A DNA stretch of 64,000 bases from Anaerolineae bacterium. GTDB lineage: Bacteria; Chloroflexota; Anaerolineae; Aggregatilineales; Phototrophicaceae. The stretch spans positions 23,776 through 87,775 of the forward strand of contig JAJEBE010000003.1 in assembly GCA_022822545.1 (NCBI GenBank), in the 5' to 3' direction. Below are positions 34,276 through 43,015 of the stretch, piece by piece. The translations under genes were made by a program, and so were the position numbers. Under the pieces are notes generated by a model. That model did not search any database. It was not told where the DNA came from and saw only the letters and a program-made list of their open reading frames with translations. Position 1 is the first letter of the stretch, and each line of letters opens with the position of its first letter.

Positions 34276-34643
34276 TTGACCCGCTTCGCTTCACCGACCA
34301 AGGCGGCGTAAATATCGAAGTGGTAGGCGATCTTGGTGTAATCCTGCGCGCTGAACACGATGCGAGTCGGCGCCGCGCAGGTGGGACAGTAAAAGTCGAG
34401 AAAGCCCTGTTCGTCAGCGGGCAAGCCGGGCGTCAGGTCATCGAATACGCGCTGCAATTGGCGCTGAAAAATGGAGCGTCCATTGGCTTGGTAGAAGCTG
34501 CGCCAGCGGAAGCGAATGCGATGATCGCAACGCGGGCAACGGTAGATGCAAGTCCCGGCCACACGGTTGCGATAATCGGCGCCATCAAGCAAACCACGAA
34601 ATACCGCTCGCGCGTCAAAATGGTCGATGGCTGCGCTTCGCAA
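34272..34643 (-). CDS. Zinc-ribbon protein
   Basis: The 123-residue protein has two CxxC knuckles, CPRC near residue 36 and CPTC near residue 88, likely to bind one zinc. Between them is a hydrophilic segment rich in R, Q and F. I recognise no family. The start codon is TTG (34641-34643) after GGGAAGG. Its stop overlaps the ATG of the XPB-like gene (ATGA), so the two proteins are made together and may interact. Confidence 0.55.
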   Translation of the reverse strand: MRSAAIDHFDARAVFRGLLDGADYRNRVAGTCIYRCPRCDHRIRFRWRSFYQANGRSIFQRQLQRVFDDLTPGLPADEQGFLDFYCPTCAAPTRIVFSAQDYTKIAYHFDIYAALVGEAKRVK

Positions 34644-34785
34644 GATGCCTTCCCGCCGTCTCCTGACAGTTTGATTTTAGCATAGCCCCTCGGCGGCAGC
34701 GATTGCGGCTGCCCTGTTCACGTACAAACTCAAGGGCGCATGGCTGCCACAAACGGCGATTTGAACAAAGCGCCGCATGAAACGC

Positions 34786-35691
34786 TCAGTCGATCAGCAG
34801 GCTGCCATAGCCCATATAGGCGCAGCGACCGCCCACCACGACGCCGGTGATTGCGGCGCCGTTGCGCTCTATCCGTATGCGAATGATGCTCGGCCGTCCC
34901 ATTTCGACCCCTTGTTCGCTGATCATGTCATCCGCCTCAGACAAGCCATATTTCAGCAAATACGCCCCAAGAGGTCCGCTGGCAGAGCCGGTGGCCGGGT
35001 CTTCGCTGACGCCGAGCGCCGGCGCGAACATCCGGCTATGCGCGGTTGCGTTTGCGAGAAGGGTCTCCGTTGTCATTAGGAAGATATTCTGCGCATCGCT
35101 GCCGGCCAGTACGCTGCGCCACCTGTCGTATTTCAACTGGGCTTTGCCGGCCGCTTCCAACGAGCGGACTGGCACATAGAGGAAGGGCAGACCGCTGCTA
35201 ACAACTTGCAGCGGCGCGCCCGGCAAGAGGTCAGCCTCAGCGAGAGACAGCATGTCCGCAATCCCTTGACGATCGTGAATGATGTCATGGAATTGCGGTA
35301 TCGGCTGCCGCATCCACACGTCACGCGGCGCTCCGTCTTCGTCCGCTTCAATAGTGACGGCGATGGGGCCGACGCCTTCTTCAAAGACAATCGCGCCGTC
35401 GCCCTTTGCACCATCAAGCCGGCCGAGGCGCGCCAGGGCGAAGGCCGTGCCAACAGTGGGATGCCCGGCCATGGGCAACTCCGCTGCCGGCGTGAAGATG
35501 CGCAGTCTGTAGTCATTGGCGCTGCCCACCGGCGGGAAGAGAAAGGTCGTTTCGGACAGATTCAGTTCCTGCGCGATCCGCTGCATCGTGACTTTGGACA
35601 AGTCCTGAGGCGGGTCGAGAAAGACCGCCAACTGGTTGCCGCCGAATTGCCGATCGGTGAAAACATCCAGAAGATGATAATCCAGGCGCAT
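34786..35691 (-). CDS. PhzF family protein (diaminopimelate-epimerase fold)
   Basis: The 301-residue two-domain isomerase-fold protein has a first half opening [20 protein letters not shown] with [13 protein letters not shown], which carries the catalytic Glu of PhzF. The second half includes [20 protein letters not shown], the family motif, and ends with [19 protein letters not shown] strands. PhzF enzymes isomerise dihydro-hydroxyanthranilate in phenazine synthesis, but most family members, including this one with no phz neighbours, have unknown substrates. Confidence 0.88.
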   Translation of the reverse strand: MRLDYHLLDVFTDRQFGGNQLAVFLDPPQDLSKVTMQRIAQELNLSETTFLFPPVGSANDYRLRIFTPAAELPMAGHPTVGTAFALARLGRLDGAKGDGAIVFEEGVGPIAVTIEADEDGAPRDVWMRQPIPQFHDIIHDRQGIADMLSLAEADLLPGAPLQVVSSGLPFLYVPVRSLEAAGKAQLKYDRWRSVLAGSDAQNIFLMTTETLLANATAHSRMFAPALGVSEDPATGSASGPLGAYLLKYGLSEADDMISEQGVEMGRPSIIRIRIERNGAAITGVVVGGRCAYMGYGSLLID

Positions 35692-35734
35692 TTACGTTTT
35701 ATCTCCGCCGCATCCAGTCATCGGTTTCTGCATG

Positions 35735-35743
35735 TTTATAGCA
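35735..35743 (-). promoter_or_regulatory. Extended -10 promoter of the PhzF gene
   Basis: On the minus strand TGC-TATAAA (35735-35743) is an extended -10 box without a clear -35. It overlaps two 10-base near-direct repeats (35742-35751 and 35750-35759, AGCATAGTAC/AGCATACTGC-type), which could form an operator. Confidence 0.4.
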
Positions 35744-35800
35744 TAGTACAGCATACTGCACCCGAAATAGCAGGCGACGATATTCGGGCGCTGGCAGATG

Positions 35801-35827
35801 TTGACAATAGGTCGAAAAAGCTAAATT
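35801..35827 (+). promoter_or_regulatory. Possible promoter of the M24 peptidase gene
   Basis: A perfect TTGACA (35801-35806) is followed after only 15 bases by TAAATT (35822-35827). The spacing is short, so this is a weak call. It lies 140 bases upstream of the M24 start. Confidence 0.35.
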
Positions 35828-35966
35828 CTCCGTGTCCTCAAGTTAACTCATTGAACTCTGTGGCAAAGCTAATTTCCTTTGCGCTAGTTCCTGGGCAAGC
35901 GCGACTCTGGTGGACGAATGGGGCGCTTTGGTCTACACTCCTGGCACTTGCGAGAAGGAGGCGGCG

Positions 35967-37055
35967 GTGGCGATCGATTATTTGAAGCGGCTTGACACTT
36001 TGCTCGAAAACAGCGAGGCGGACCTGGTGGCTTTTGTGCCGGGCGAAAACATGGTCTATTTCACCGGGCTGCACTTTCACTTGTCCGAACGGCCTATACT
36101 TGGCCTCTACAATGACCAAGGGCTGTCCTTCATCATCCCCGAATTGGAAGTGGCAAAGCTGGAAGCGCGTCCGGAATTGGAGGCGCGCCGCTTCCTTTGG
36201 GCCGACCAGGACGGTTATGAAGCCGCCTTCAGCGAGGCCGTCTCGGCTCTGCTGCCCGGCAATACCAGTTGCGCGCTGGATGGGCAGACGCTGCGCCTGT
36301 TTGAATGGCTGGCGCTGGAACGCGCGGGGCTGTCCGCTGCAAATGCGCTGGACATCGGCGACCTGTTTCTCAACTTGCGCGCGCGCAAGGCGCCGGAAGA
36401 AATCGCCAATATGCAGCGGGCGATTGATATCAGCGAGGCGGCTCTAAAAGCAACGATGAACTGGGCGCGGCCGGGCATGACCGAACGACAGATAGCAGAC
36501 CGCTTGGGCGCGGAAATGCTGGAGCGGGGCGCGCAGGGTCTGGCCTTTCTGTTGGCGCTAACGGGCGAGAAATCTGGCTTGCCGCATGGCGATACGGGCG
36601 ACCGCGTCTGGGGCAAGAACGAGTTTCTTCTGATCGACTTCGGCGCGCGCTATCAGGATTATCCGGCCGATATCACGCGCACATTCTGCCAGGGCGAGCC
36701 GACCGCGCAGATGCGCGCGATGTATGAAGCGGTCTACCAGGCCAACAAAGCCGCCCGTGAATTCGCGGGCCCGGGAGTAAGCTGCGAAGCGGTCGATCGG
36801 GTGGCGCGGGCTGTCATCGAAGAGGCGGGGCTGGGCGAGTATTTCATTCATCGGCTGGGGCATGGCTTGGGCTTGAGCGTGCACGAGCTTCCCAATATTG
36901 TCGAAGGCAATTCGCAGTTGCTTGAGCCGGGCATGGTCTTCACGATCGAGCCGGGCGTTTATCTGCCCGGTGTTGGCGGGGTGCGGATTGAGGACAATGT
37001 AGTGGTCACGGAAGCTGGCATTGATGTCCTGACATCTTATCCGCGCGAGTTGTGA
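35967..37055 (+). CDS. M24 family Xaa-Pro peptidase
   Basis: The 362-residue metallopeptidase has an N-terminal creatinase-like domain (DTLLENSEADLVAFVPGENM) and a pita-bread catalytic domain. Metal ligands appear in order in LIDFGARYQDYPADITRTF (two Asp), RLGHGLGLSVHE (His), FTIEPGVYLPG (Glu) and VRIEDNVVV (Glu). It should cleave Xaa-Pro dipeptides or release N-terminal residues before proline. The frame opens at 35910, but GTG 35967 follows AAGGAGG by 5 bases and gives the usual N-terminus. Confidence 0.93.
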   Translation: MAIDYLKRLDTLLENSEADLVAFVPGENMVYFTGLHFHLSERPILGLYNDQGLSFIIPELEVAKLEARPELEARRFLWADQDGYEAAFSEAVSALLPGNTSCALDGQTLRLFEWLALERAGLSAANALDIGDLFLNLRARKAPEEIANMQRAIDISEAALKATMNWARPGMTERQIADRLGAEMLERGAQGLAFLLALTGEKSGLPHGDTGDRVWGKNEFLLIDFGARYQDYPADITRTFCQGEPTAQMRAMYEAVYQANKAAREFAGPGVSCEAVDRVARAVIEEAGLGEYFIHRLGHGLGLSVHELPNIVEGNSQLLEPGMVFTIEPGVYLPGVGGVRIEDNVVVTEAGIDVLTSYPREL

Positions 37056-37153
37056 TCGACTGTCAGGCCGGGCGCGGACCAGCCGAGAGTAGTCGGCTTA
37101 TGCCCACTGGTTCGCAGACGAAGAGACCGATCTCTGTCGAGATACTTGACTCA

Positions 37154-37651
37154 TCAGGCGCGCATGACGCCGCAGACGGGCGCCTCCCACGGCAGTTGCT
37201 CGTGCCGTGTTAGAAGCGCCTTGAGTTGCGCGTATGACCCCGCGGGAAAAGGCGTCCCTCGCCGCGCGCTCATGTCCACATTCATCATCACGACTTCAAC
37301 GATGGCGGCCAGTTGCTGGCGCGACTCATTGACGAGAAAGCCCATGAAATACGCCCGCTTGGCGCTGAGCGCGATCAGCCTGATAAACACCCTCACCTGG
37401 TCTTCAACAAGCAGTTCCGCGAAGTAACGAATATGCTGCTCCAAAGCGAAATTGCCAAATTTATCCGCTGCGGCGTAGACCTCGCCAAGCCCGACTTTCT
37501 CAAATACTTGCCCCAGGCCTCGCTCCACGATATGCAGATAATACTGGACATTGACATGCTTGTTTTCATCGAGAAAGTTGGCCGGTATCGTCAACTCGCA
37601 GATCGGCTCAAGTTGTCTTATCTCGCTCAGCGTCGTTTCGATTCTGCTCAT
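37154..37651 (-). CDS. Hotdog-fold acyl-CoA thioesterase family protein
   Basis: The 165-residue 4-hydroxybenzoyl-CoA-thioesterase-like hotdog protein has the catalytic-region motif ANFLDENKHVNVQYYLHIVE, where D and the following H-x-N are typical. FALEQHIRYFAELLVEDQVR and SAKRAYFMGFLVNE follow as beta strands. Hydrolysis of an acyl-CoA is likely, with the acyl group unknown. It converges on the M24 gene, 98 bases apart, without a strong terminator. Confidence 0.75.
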   Translation of the reverse strand: MSRIETTLSEIRQLEPICELTIPANFLDENKHVNVQYYLHIVERGLGQVFEKVGLGEVYAAADKFGNFALEQHIRYFAELLVEDQVRVFIRLIALSAKRAYFMGFLVNESRQQLAAIVEVVMMNVDMSARRGTPFPAGSYAQLKALLTRHEQLPWEAPVCGVMRA

Positions 37652-37752
37652 AGCGTCTCTCGTGTTATGTGACCAGCCGCCATTATAATGTTTGAACTTG
37701 CGCTGGCGTACCGTGGCCTCAATCCGCCGGGGTCAGTTGCCGGCTTTGAGTA

Positions 37753-38685
37753 ATGGAAAATGATATGGTGAAACACGAGCGGATAAACCGCGATAATCTT
37801 TCGCGCTTGCGCCGGCTGGCGACGACGCGTTTTGGCTGGATATCGCAAGTGCGCTGGTCGCCCGGCGGAGATCTATTGGCGATCGCCGGCGGCGATGGCA
37901 TCGCGCTCTATCGGGGGAGTTTTGGCGGGGCTCCCGCTATTCGGCTGGCCGCGTCCGCTGCCCCGATCAAAGATATCGCTTTCAGCCCGGATGGCGGGTG
38001 CCTGGCCGCCGGCAGCGCCGATACGACAGTCAAAATCTGGACGCTGACTGATTGGGATGAGTTTGAAATCAAGACATTACACGGACATGCCGGTTCGGTT
38101 GAAGCGGTCGCGTTTTCGCCTGACGGACGTATTCTCGCCAGCGGCGGCGCTGATGACGTCATTCGTTTGTGGGAGGTTGTCGGCGGCGAATCATGTGGCC
38201 GCCTGGAGGGCCACGACGATGAATTGACGGCGCTGGCATTTGACCGGGCGGGCGAGCGCCTTTTCTCGGGCAGCCGCGACCGCAGCGTCCGCTGCTGGCA
38301 TCCGCGCGCGGGCGCGAAACCAACCACGCTCGGCGAACACGATGATTGGGTGCGGGATATCGCCCGGCTGCCGCATTCGGGCGCCCTGGCTTCCGCCAGC
38401 AAAGATATGACCATCCGCTTTTGGAATGACAGCGGCAGTAAACCGCCCGTCATCCCCGCCCACGCCGGCGGGGTTGATGCGCTGGCTTTCTCGCCGGATG
38501 GGACCACCCTGGCAAGCGGCGGTCGCGACAATATGATTCGCATTTGGGACGCGCAATCCCGGCGAGAGTTGCGCCTGCTCGATGGGCATAGCCGTCCGGT
38601 ACTGGCGCTGGATTTCAACCCGACCGGGTCAATGCTGGTCAGCGGCGGCGGCGATAATCAGATCATGCTCTGGGGACTGGCCTGA
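37753..38685 (+). CDS. WD40 repeat protein
   Basis: The 310-residue protein has seven WD40 blades, enough for one closed propeller. Recognisable repeats include KDIAFSPDGGCLAAGSADTT, EAVAFSPDGRILASGGADDV, DALAFSPDGTTLASGGRDNM and LDFNPTGSMLVSGGGDNQIM, each with the IRLW/IRIW-type end. It is a scaffold with no catalytic domain and no signal peptide. ATGs at 37753 and 37765 are both possible. Confidence 0.9.
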   Translation: MENDMVKHERINRDNLSRLRRLATTRFGWISQVRWSPGGDLLAIAGGDGIALYRGSFGGAPAIRLAASAAPIKDIAFSPDGGCLAAGSADTTVKIWTLTDWDEFEIKTLHGHAGSVEAVAFSPDGRILASGGADDVIRLWEVVGGESCGRLEGHDDELTALAFDRAGERLFSGSRDRSVRCWHPRAGAKPTTLGEHDDWVRDIARLPHSGALASASKDMTIRFWNDSGSKPPVIPAHAGGVDALAFSPDGTTLASGGRDNMIRIWDAQSRRELRLLDGHSRPVLALDFNPTGSMLVSGGGDNQIMLWGLA

Positions 38686-38771
38686 GCGAACTGCGCTGCC
38701 CGGATATAGCATCAACGAGCAAGGCAAACTAGAATGGTACAAGTGGGTTAGACCAAGGACAGAGACATACC

Positions 38772-39263
38772 ATGACAGATTTGAGGACGACCTGGCCACA
38801 GGTGCGCGAGCGCCAGCTAGCCATGATGCGCTTGACTTGCGACTCGCTCGGTCACATTCTTCGCGGCGTCTCCGCTGACGAAGCCCGCGCCCTGCGGGAT
38901 GGCGACGATGGCTGGTCGATCATCGAGATCCTCTGCCACCTGCGCGACTTCGATGAGATCTTCTACAAGCGCGCGGTTATGATGCTGGAAGAGCCTCATC
39001 CGCAACTGCCGGGCTACGATCACGAGGCGATGGCTATCGAGCGAGCTTATCAGCAGGACAACCTGCAAGAGGCCTATTATGCCTTGCGGGCATCGCGGCA
39101 GCGCTTCATCCAGTTTTTTGCGGCGCTCTCGCCGGAGCAATGGGAGCGCGGCGGCGTTCATCCGGAGCGCGACAGTTTCACGATGACCGATGCCGCGATG
39201 CAGGTTGGCTTGCATGACCTCGATCACCTCGAGCAGATTACGCGCGTGCTGGCGGGACGCTAG
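38772..39263 (+). CDS. DinB family protein
   Basis: The 163-residue four-helix-bundle metalloprotein belongs to the DinB/YfiT-like family. Its three likely metal-binding histidines appear in EILCHLRDFDEIFY and VGLHDLDHLEQITRVL. Related proteins are thiol-dependent transferases (bacillithiol, mycothiol) or of unknown function. It lies 87 bases after the WD40 gene on the same strand. Confidence 0.85.
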   Translation: MTDLRTTWPQVRERQLAMMRLTCDSLGHILRGVSADEARALRDGDDGWSIIEILCHLRDFDEIFYKRAVMMLEEPHPQLPGYDHEAMAIERAYQQDNLQEAYYALRASRQRFIQFFAALSPEQWERGGVHPERDSFTMTDAAMQVGLHDLDHLEQITRVLAGR

Positions 39264-39453
39264 CGCTCCAGCCGGCGCGGACGCCGACAGCCGCGATGAC
39301 CAGAGAAGAGCCAAGGCTCATCATCGGCATGATGTTGGTGATATTTCTCGCGCGCTTTCCGGTGCTGGCTGGGTGTGGGCCTTGTGTGGGCGGGATGCTT
39401 TGGCGGACATTTCTCGCCCTCACTTGAAAGGCGCTTGACGCAGGAGATAACCG

Positions 39454-40029
39454 ATGAAAGTTTTGATCGAACGCATTCGCGCGGAAGGCATCAATCTTGG
39501 CGATGGCATCCTCAAGGTTGATAGCATCATCAACCACCAGCTTGACCCGACGTTGATGACGGGGATGGGCGTCGCCTTCGCCGAACGCTTCGCCGGCACT
39601 CCGGTGGACCGCATCCTGACGGCCGAGATTTCGGGCATCGCGCCCGCCTTGATGACCGCCATTGAGATGAAGGTGCCGGTGGTTTACGCCCGCAAGAAAA
39701 AACCGATTACCATGTCCGGCCCAGTCTTTTTGGAGACGGCGCCGAGCCATACCAAAGGCGGCGAGACATTGCTTCTGGTCTCGGCGGAATTCCTGCATGC
39801 CGGCGAGAATGTCTTGATCATCGACGACTTCCTGGCGACCGGCAAAACGCTGCTGGCTCTCGCGCGCATCGTCGCCAGCGCTGGCGCCAATCTGGTCGGC
39901 GTCGGCGTCATCGTGGAAAAGACCTTTGAAGGCGGGCGCGCCGCCGTGCTGGAAAAATACGATGTCCCGATTCGCGCGCTCGCGACGATCACCAGCATGG
40001 AAGGCGATGCGATCAGCGTCCGCGAGTAA
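39454..40029 (+). CDS. xpt: Xanthine phosphoribosyltransferase
   Basis: The 191-residue type I phosphoribosyltransferase salvages xanthine with PRPP to make XMP. The start MKVLIERIRAEGINLGDGIL and the internal KVDSIINHQLDPTLMTGMG are Xpt signatures. VLIIDDFLATGKTLLALARI is the PRPP-binding loop, and EKTFEGGRAAVLEKYDVPI the C-terminal motif. AGGAGATAACC precedes the ATG. No purine riboswitch or permease is seen upstream. Confidence 0.95.
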   Translation: MKVLIERIRAEGINLGDGILKVDSIINHQLDPTLMTGMGVAFAERFAGTPVDRILTAEISGIAPALMTAIEMKVPVVYARKKKPITMSGPVFLETAPSHTKGGETLLLVSAEFLHAGENVLIIDDFLATGKTLLALARIVASAGANLVGVGVIVEKTFEGGRAAVLEKYDVPIRALATITSMEGDAISVRE

Positions 40030-40041
40030 TCACGCCGCGCT

Positions 40042-41109
40042 TCACAGTTTCACCGCTTGACCAAGCCGAGCCGATTCTTGCGCCGCCAAGGCGAAGCGCA
40101 GGACCTCTCGGCCGTCTTCGCCGGTAAGTTGCGGCGCGTCGCCGGCGAAAAAGGCATCGATCATCTGCCGCGTCGAATTGATGAAGCTATGCTCCCAGCC
40201 GACCGGCATATCCGAGAAACTGCGCGTCTGCCGATCCTTATACAGCACCACCGGCGGCAGATCCATCATCTTGCCGTGGCCGCGCGTCACCCAGATCACG
40301 CCCTTGCTGCCGGTGATTTCGATGCGGTCGTCTTGGGCATAGTGGCTTGTATCCAGAACCAACCCCGGCGAATATACCGCTTCCAAAGAGCCGTAACGAT
40401 TGCCCGGGAATTTCCAGGACACAATCGATGGCGCGTCAAGGAACATGCCCGGGGCGGTCTCGGTGCTGCCGATCCAGGCATGCACTTCCTCCGCCATGCC
40501 CATGAAATGCCAGCCCAGGGCAAATTTGTGATGCCCGTCATCAAAGACCAGCGGGCCGCCGCCGCATTCTTCCGGGTTCAGCCGCCAGGCCAGCGCCGAA
40601 GTCGGCACCTCCCATTCTGTCGGGCTGATGCCGGAATTGCTCTTGATGCGAATCGTAAGCGGGTCGCCGATTTCGCCGTCGTCGATCAAGGCTTTGGCCC
40701 GTTGCACCGGCGGGTAGAAGATAAAGTTCTCATAGACTTTTAAGCTGAGGCCGGCCGCGCTGGCGGCGGTCACCATCTCATCCGCCTGCGCGACAGTGAG
40801 CGCCATCGGTTTCTGCACCGACACATGTTTGCCGGCGGCGATCGCGTCCAGCGTCGCTTGATGATGCAAGTGATGCGGCAGCAGAATCTCCACCAGGTCA
40901 ATATCCGGCGCTGCCAGCATTTCATGATAGTCGCTGAAGATATGATTTTCCGCCACGCCCCAACGGCGCCCGCGCGCCCGAGCGAGGTCGATGCTTCTAT
41001 CGCATACCGCTACGATATCGGCTCGCTCGTCATCGAGATAGGCGAGGGCATGCAAGTCGGATATCCGGCCTGTGCCCAGGAAGGCAACGCGCAATGTTTC
41101 CATTAGCAT
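40042..41109 (-). CDS. Gfo/Idh/MocA family oxidoreductase
   Basis: The 355-residue dehydrogenase has an N-terminal Rossmann motif, RVAFLGTGRISDLHALAYL, followed by LLPHHLHHQATLDAI. The catalytic signature GKHVSVQKPMALTVAQADEM reads Q-K-P in place of E-K-P. The C-terminal substrate domain includes DDGHHKFALGWHFMG. The substrate is probably a sugar or inositol derivative. ATG 41109 and ATG 41103 are both possible, with only a weak GAGCAG ahead. It is more divergent from the copy at 5829-6818 than a recent duplicate would be. Confidence 0.87.
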   Translation of the reverse strand: MLMETLRVAFLGTGRISDLHALAYLDDERADIVAVCDRSIDLARARGRRWGVAENHIFSDYHEMLAAPDIDLVEILLPHHLHHQATLDAIAAGKHVSVQKPMALTVAQADEMVTAASAAGLSLKVYENFIFYPPVQRAKALIDDGEIGDPLTIRIKSNSGISPTEWEVPTSALAWRLNPEECGGGPLVFDDGHHKFALGWHFMGMAEEVHAWIGSTETAPGMFLDAPSIVSWKFPGNRYGSLEAVYSPGLVLDTSHYAQDDRIEITGSKGVIWVTRGHGKMMDLPPVVLYKDRQTRSFSDMPVGWEHSFINSTRQMIDAFFAGDAPQLTGEDGREVLRFALAAQESARLGQAVKL

Positions 41110-41299
41110 CTGCTCGCTGTTATTGACAGTGAGGATAATAATACTTGCGGCGTCGCGTTTTGGTAAAGGTCACTCTATGCCGTCGTTCAGGGCAATCGCC
41201 TCAAAATTGACATCCGCCGCCAAGACAAGTTTCAAACTCAATTTCGCCGCCGAGCGCGCCGAGGGGCAATGTCGGCGCGCTGTGTCGAAGGTCAATGTC

Positions 41300-41335
41300 T
41301 ACGTGACCTACGTGACCTACGCGCCCTGCGTGACC
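41300..41335 (+). repeat. 9-base imperfect tandem repeat, four units
   Basis: Units TACGTGACC, TACGTGACC, TACGCGCCC and TGCGTGACC follow without gaps. The last two words recur as TACGCGCCCTGCGCGACC at 41810-41827. No gene overlaps them and their meaning is unclear. Confidence 0.7.
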
Positions 41336-41660
41336 TGAGCGACGCCCGAAATCACTTTTCGGCGACCTCGAAAAAACTGCGAACATTCGTTCTTTTCTTC
41401 TACTCAATATCATGATGCACTCTCCTTATGGATCAATTATCGCAAGCTCTCAATCGCAACGCCCAACCCATGCTCTACGCCGAAAACACGGTCTGTATCC
41501 CTACCGCGTCGATAGACTTGCGGGGTGTAGGGGAGACAGCCAGAGGCATTTCAAGGGCGAATGCCGCCAGTATGGCGGCAGTTGCGCCGCTGCGACGACA
41601 TACCAAAATCATACCAACAGCCGCCTGCCTTTTCTCCGTTTCGCCCAGAAAACCCGGTCT

Positions 41661-41710
41661 ATTGTCCGAAAAAAGTTTTTTATTGTCCGACTTTGTCCGT
41701 TTTGGACAAT
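41661..41710 (+). promoter_or_regulatory. Cluster of TTGTCC motifs, one inverted
   Basis: ATTGTCCG at 41661 and 41682, TTTGTCCG at 41692, and the inverted GGACAAT at 41704-41710. The spacings of 21 and 10 bases place the copies on one face of the helix. The last two copies can form a hairpin, TTGTCC-GTTTT-GGACAA. It lies in AT-rich non-coding DNA about 255 bases upstream of the gene at 41965, so it may be an operator for an unknown regulator. Confidence 0.45.
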
Positions 41711-41910
41711 AAACAAACTGAAAACAAATACCCTCTGGGAATGGCTGTAGGCTGACTGCATGATAAATTCGCTGGCAAATAGCAAATCTCTGTGCCGGCG
41801 GGCTGTGTCTACGCGCCCTGCGCGACCATTGATGTATTCTGCGCCAAGAATTAATTTGGAGCGATTGCCCTGGGCAGTCGTTCGAATCGCTGTTATGCCT
41901 TGACGGAAAA

Positions 41911-41919
41911 TGATACAAT
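41911..41919 (+). promoter_or_regulatory. Extended -10 promoter of the GNAT-like/R3H cluster
   Basis: TGA-TACAAT (41911-41919) is an extended -10 box 45 bases upstream of the start at 41965. No good -35 box is visible. Confidence 0.45.
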
Positions 41920-41964
41920 TGATTTGTATTCTCATCCGCCGGGCATGTCCAGCCGAGAAATAGC

Positions 41965-42963
41965 ATGGCCAGCCAGACCGATACCCATGTGCTGAAACTG
42001 CGTGACCTTCCTGTGATGCTGCGTCTGAAGCAGAACGCCATCGTCCTGGATAGCGAATTGGGCTTGATCGAAGACGCGCGCGGGCAAAACAGCGCCTTGC
42101 TATCGAGCATTGTCTTTCCCCGGGGCTTGCACTCTCTCCTGGGGCATATCGACGACAAGGATGTTGTTGGCCAGTTCCGCCATCGCCAGGGCGACGCCAA
42201 TGCGCATCTCGTTTACCTAGCGCCGACGCTCGGGGACGACGAAGACGATACGATCTGGCTGCACATGTTGGACGCGATGGCGGAGCAGGCGGGCCGGAAT
42301 GACGCGCATACGCTCGTTGGTGAAATCGAATTGAGTCATCGCCTGTTCGAGACGATGCGGCGCGCCGGCTACGCGGTATACAGCCGGCAGGTGATCTGGC
42401 AGCGGGATCCGCTGGGGCCCGGATTCGCGGCGCCTGATATAGCCATTGCTGCCGAGACCGCCAGCGATGAACTGGGCATATCCGCGCTCCTGGGCTGCAC
42501 GATCCCGCGCATCCTCCAATCGGTGATGGCGCCCTCAGCGGAAATGACCGGCTTGCTCTTCCGCAAAGAGGGCCAGGTGGAAGCCTACCTCGCCTATTCG
42601 GAGGGCCGGCACGGCGTCTATCTGATGCCCTATGTGCATCCCGAAGTGCTGAGCGAAGCGGCCGATATTATCGCCGCCGCCCTCATGAAGATCGACCGCT
42701 GCCGCAAGCTGCCGGTATATATCTGCGTGCGCGGCTATCAAGGCTGGCTGGAAAACGCCATGCGCGACCTCGGCTTCAGCCCCTGGCTGGAACAGGCCGT
42801 CATGGTCAAGCACCTGACCGCCGGCGTCCGGCAGGCGTCATTTGACCGGCTCCAGTTAAGCGCGAGGGGCGGTCAAAAGCCGGCGGCCACGTTGCAGCTG
42901 GCCGGACAAGACTCCATAGGAAACACGAATCGAGAGAGATTCAGCCGCCTGTCCCTAAGGTAA
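41965..42963 (+). CDS. GNAT-like protein of unknown function
   Basis: The 332-residue protein has two regions that look like GNAT half-folds: residues about 70-150 (IELSHRLFETMRRAGYAVYS) and about 190-285, ending PVYICVRGYQGWLENAMRDL-GFSPW. There is no clear acetyl-CoA motif A (R/Q-x-x-G-x-G/A). The last 40 residues are polar and disordered. It lies 52 bases upstream of the R3H ATPase gene on the same strand, a pairing that suggests a shared transcript. I do not assign a reaction. Confidence 0.6.
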   Translation: MASQTDTHVLKLRDLPVMLRLKQNAIVLDSELGLIEDARGQNSALLSSIVFPRGLHSLLGHIDDKDVVGQFRHRQGDANAHLVYLAPTLGDDEDDTIWLHMLDAMAEQAGRNDAHTLVGEIELSHRLFETMRRAGYAVYSRQVIWQRDPLGPGFAAPDIAIAAETASDELGISALLGCTIPRILQSVMAPSAEMTGLLFRKEGQVEAYLAYSEGRHGVYLMPYVHPEVLSEAADIIAAALMKIDRCRKLPVYICVRGYQGWLENAMRDLGFSPWLEQAVMVKHLTAGVRQASFDRLQLSARGGQKPAATLQLAGQDSIGNTNRERFSRLSLR

Positions 42964-43015
42964 GAAACAGGCGCGATTTCAACATCTGTGATTTAGGAGG
43001 ACAACACCTGAATTT

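Larger units (their letters stand above)
41110..41964 (+). other. Non-coding stretch of 855 bases
   Basis: No convincing gene is seen on either strand. ORFs up to 241 codons exist but have unnatural composition (arginine- and serine-rich shadows) and no ribosome sites. The stretch holds a 9-base tandem repeat (41300-41335), a second copy of the same words (41810-41827), a phased TTGTCC cluster (41661-41710) and a promoter for the downstream gene (41911-41919). GC falls clearly below the local average around 41640-41780. Confidence 0.6.

Noticed and set aside
37056..37153. Terminator between the M24 and thioesterase genes
   Set aside because: A 6-bp AGCCGA/TCGGCT hairpin exists but is not followed by a T-run in either direction.
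39264..39453. Purine riboswitch or a 43-codon ORF (39291-39422) upstream of xpt
   Set aside because: No purine aptamer consensus is visible. The ORF has no ribosome site, and a minus-strand frame over the same bases is equally plausible by composition.
41475..42200. 241-codon minus-strand ORF
   Set aside because: Its composition is unnatural, it overlaps the promoter and start of a better gene on the other strand, and it has no ribosome site.
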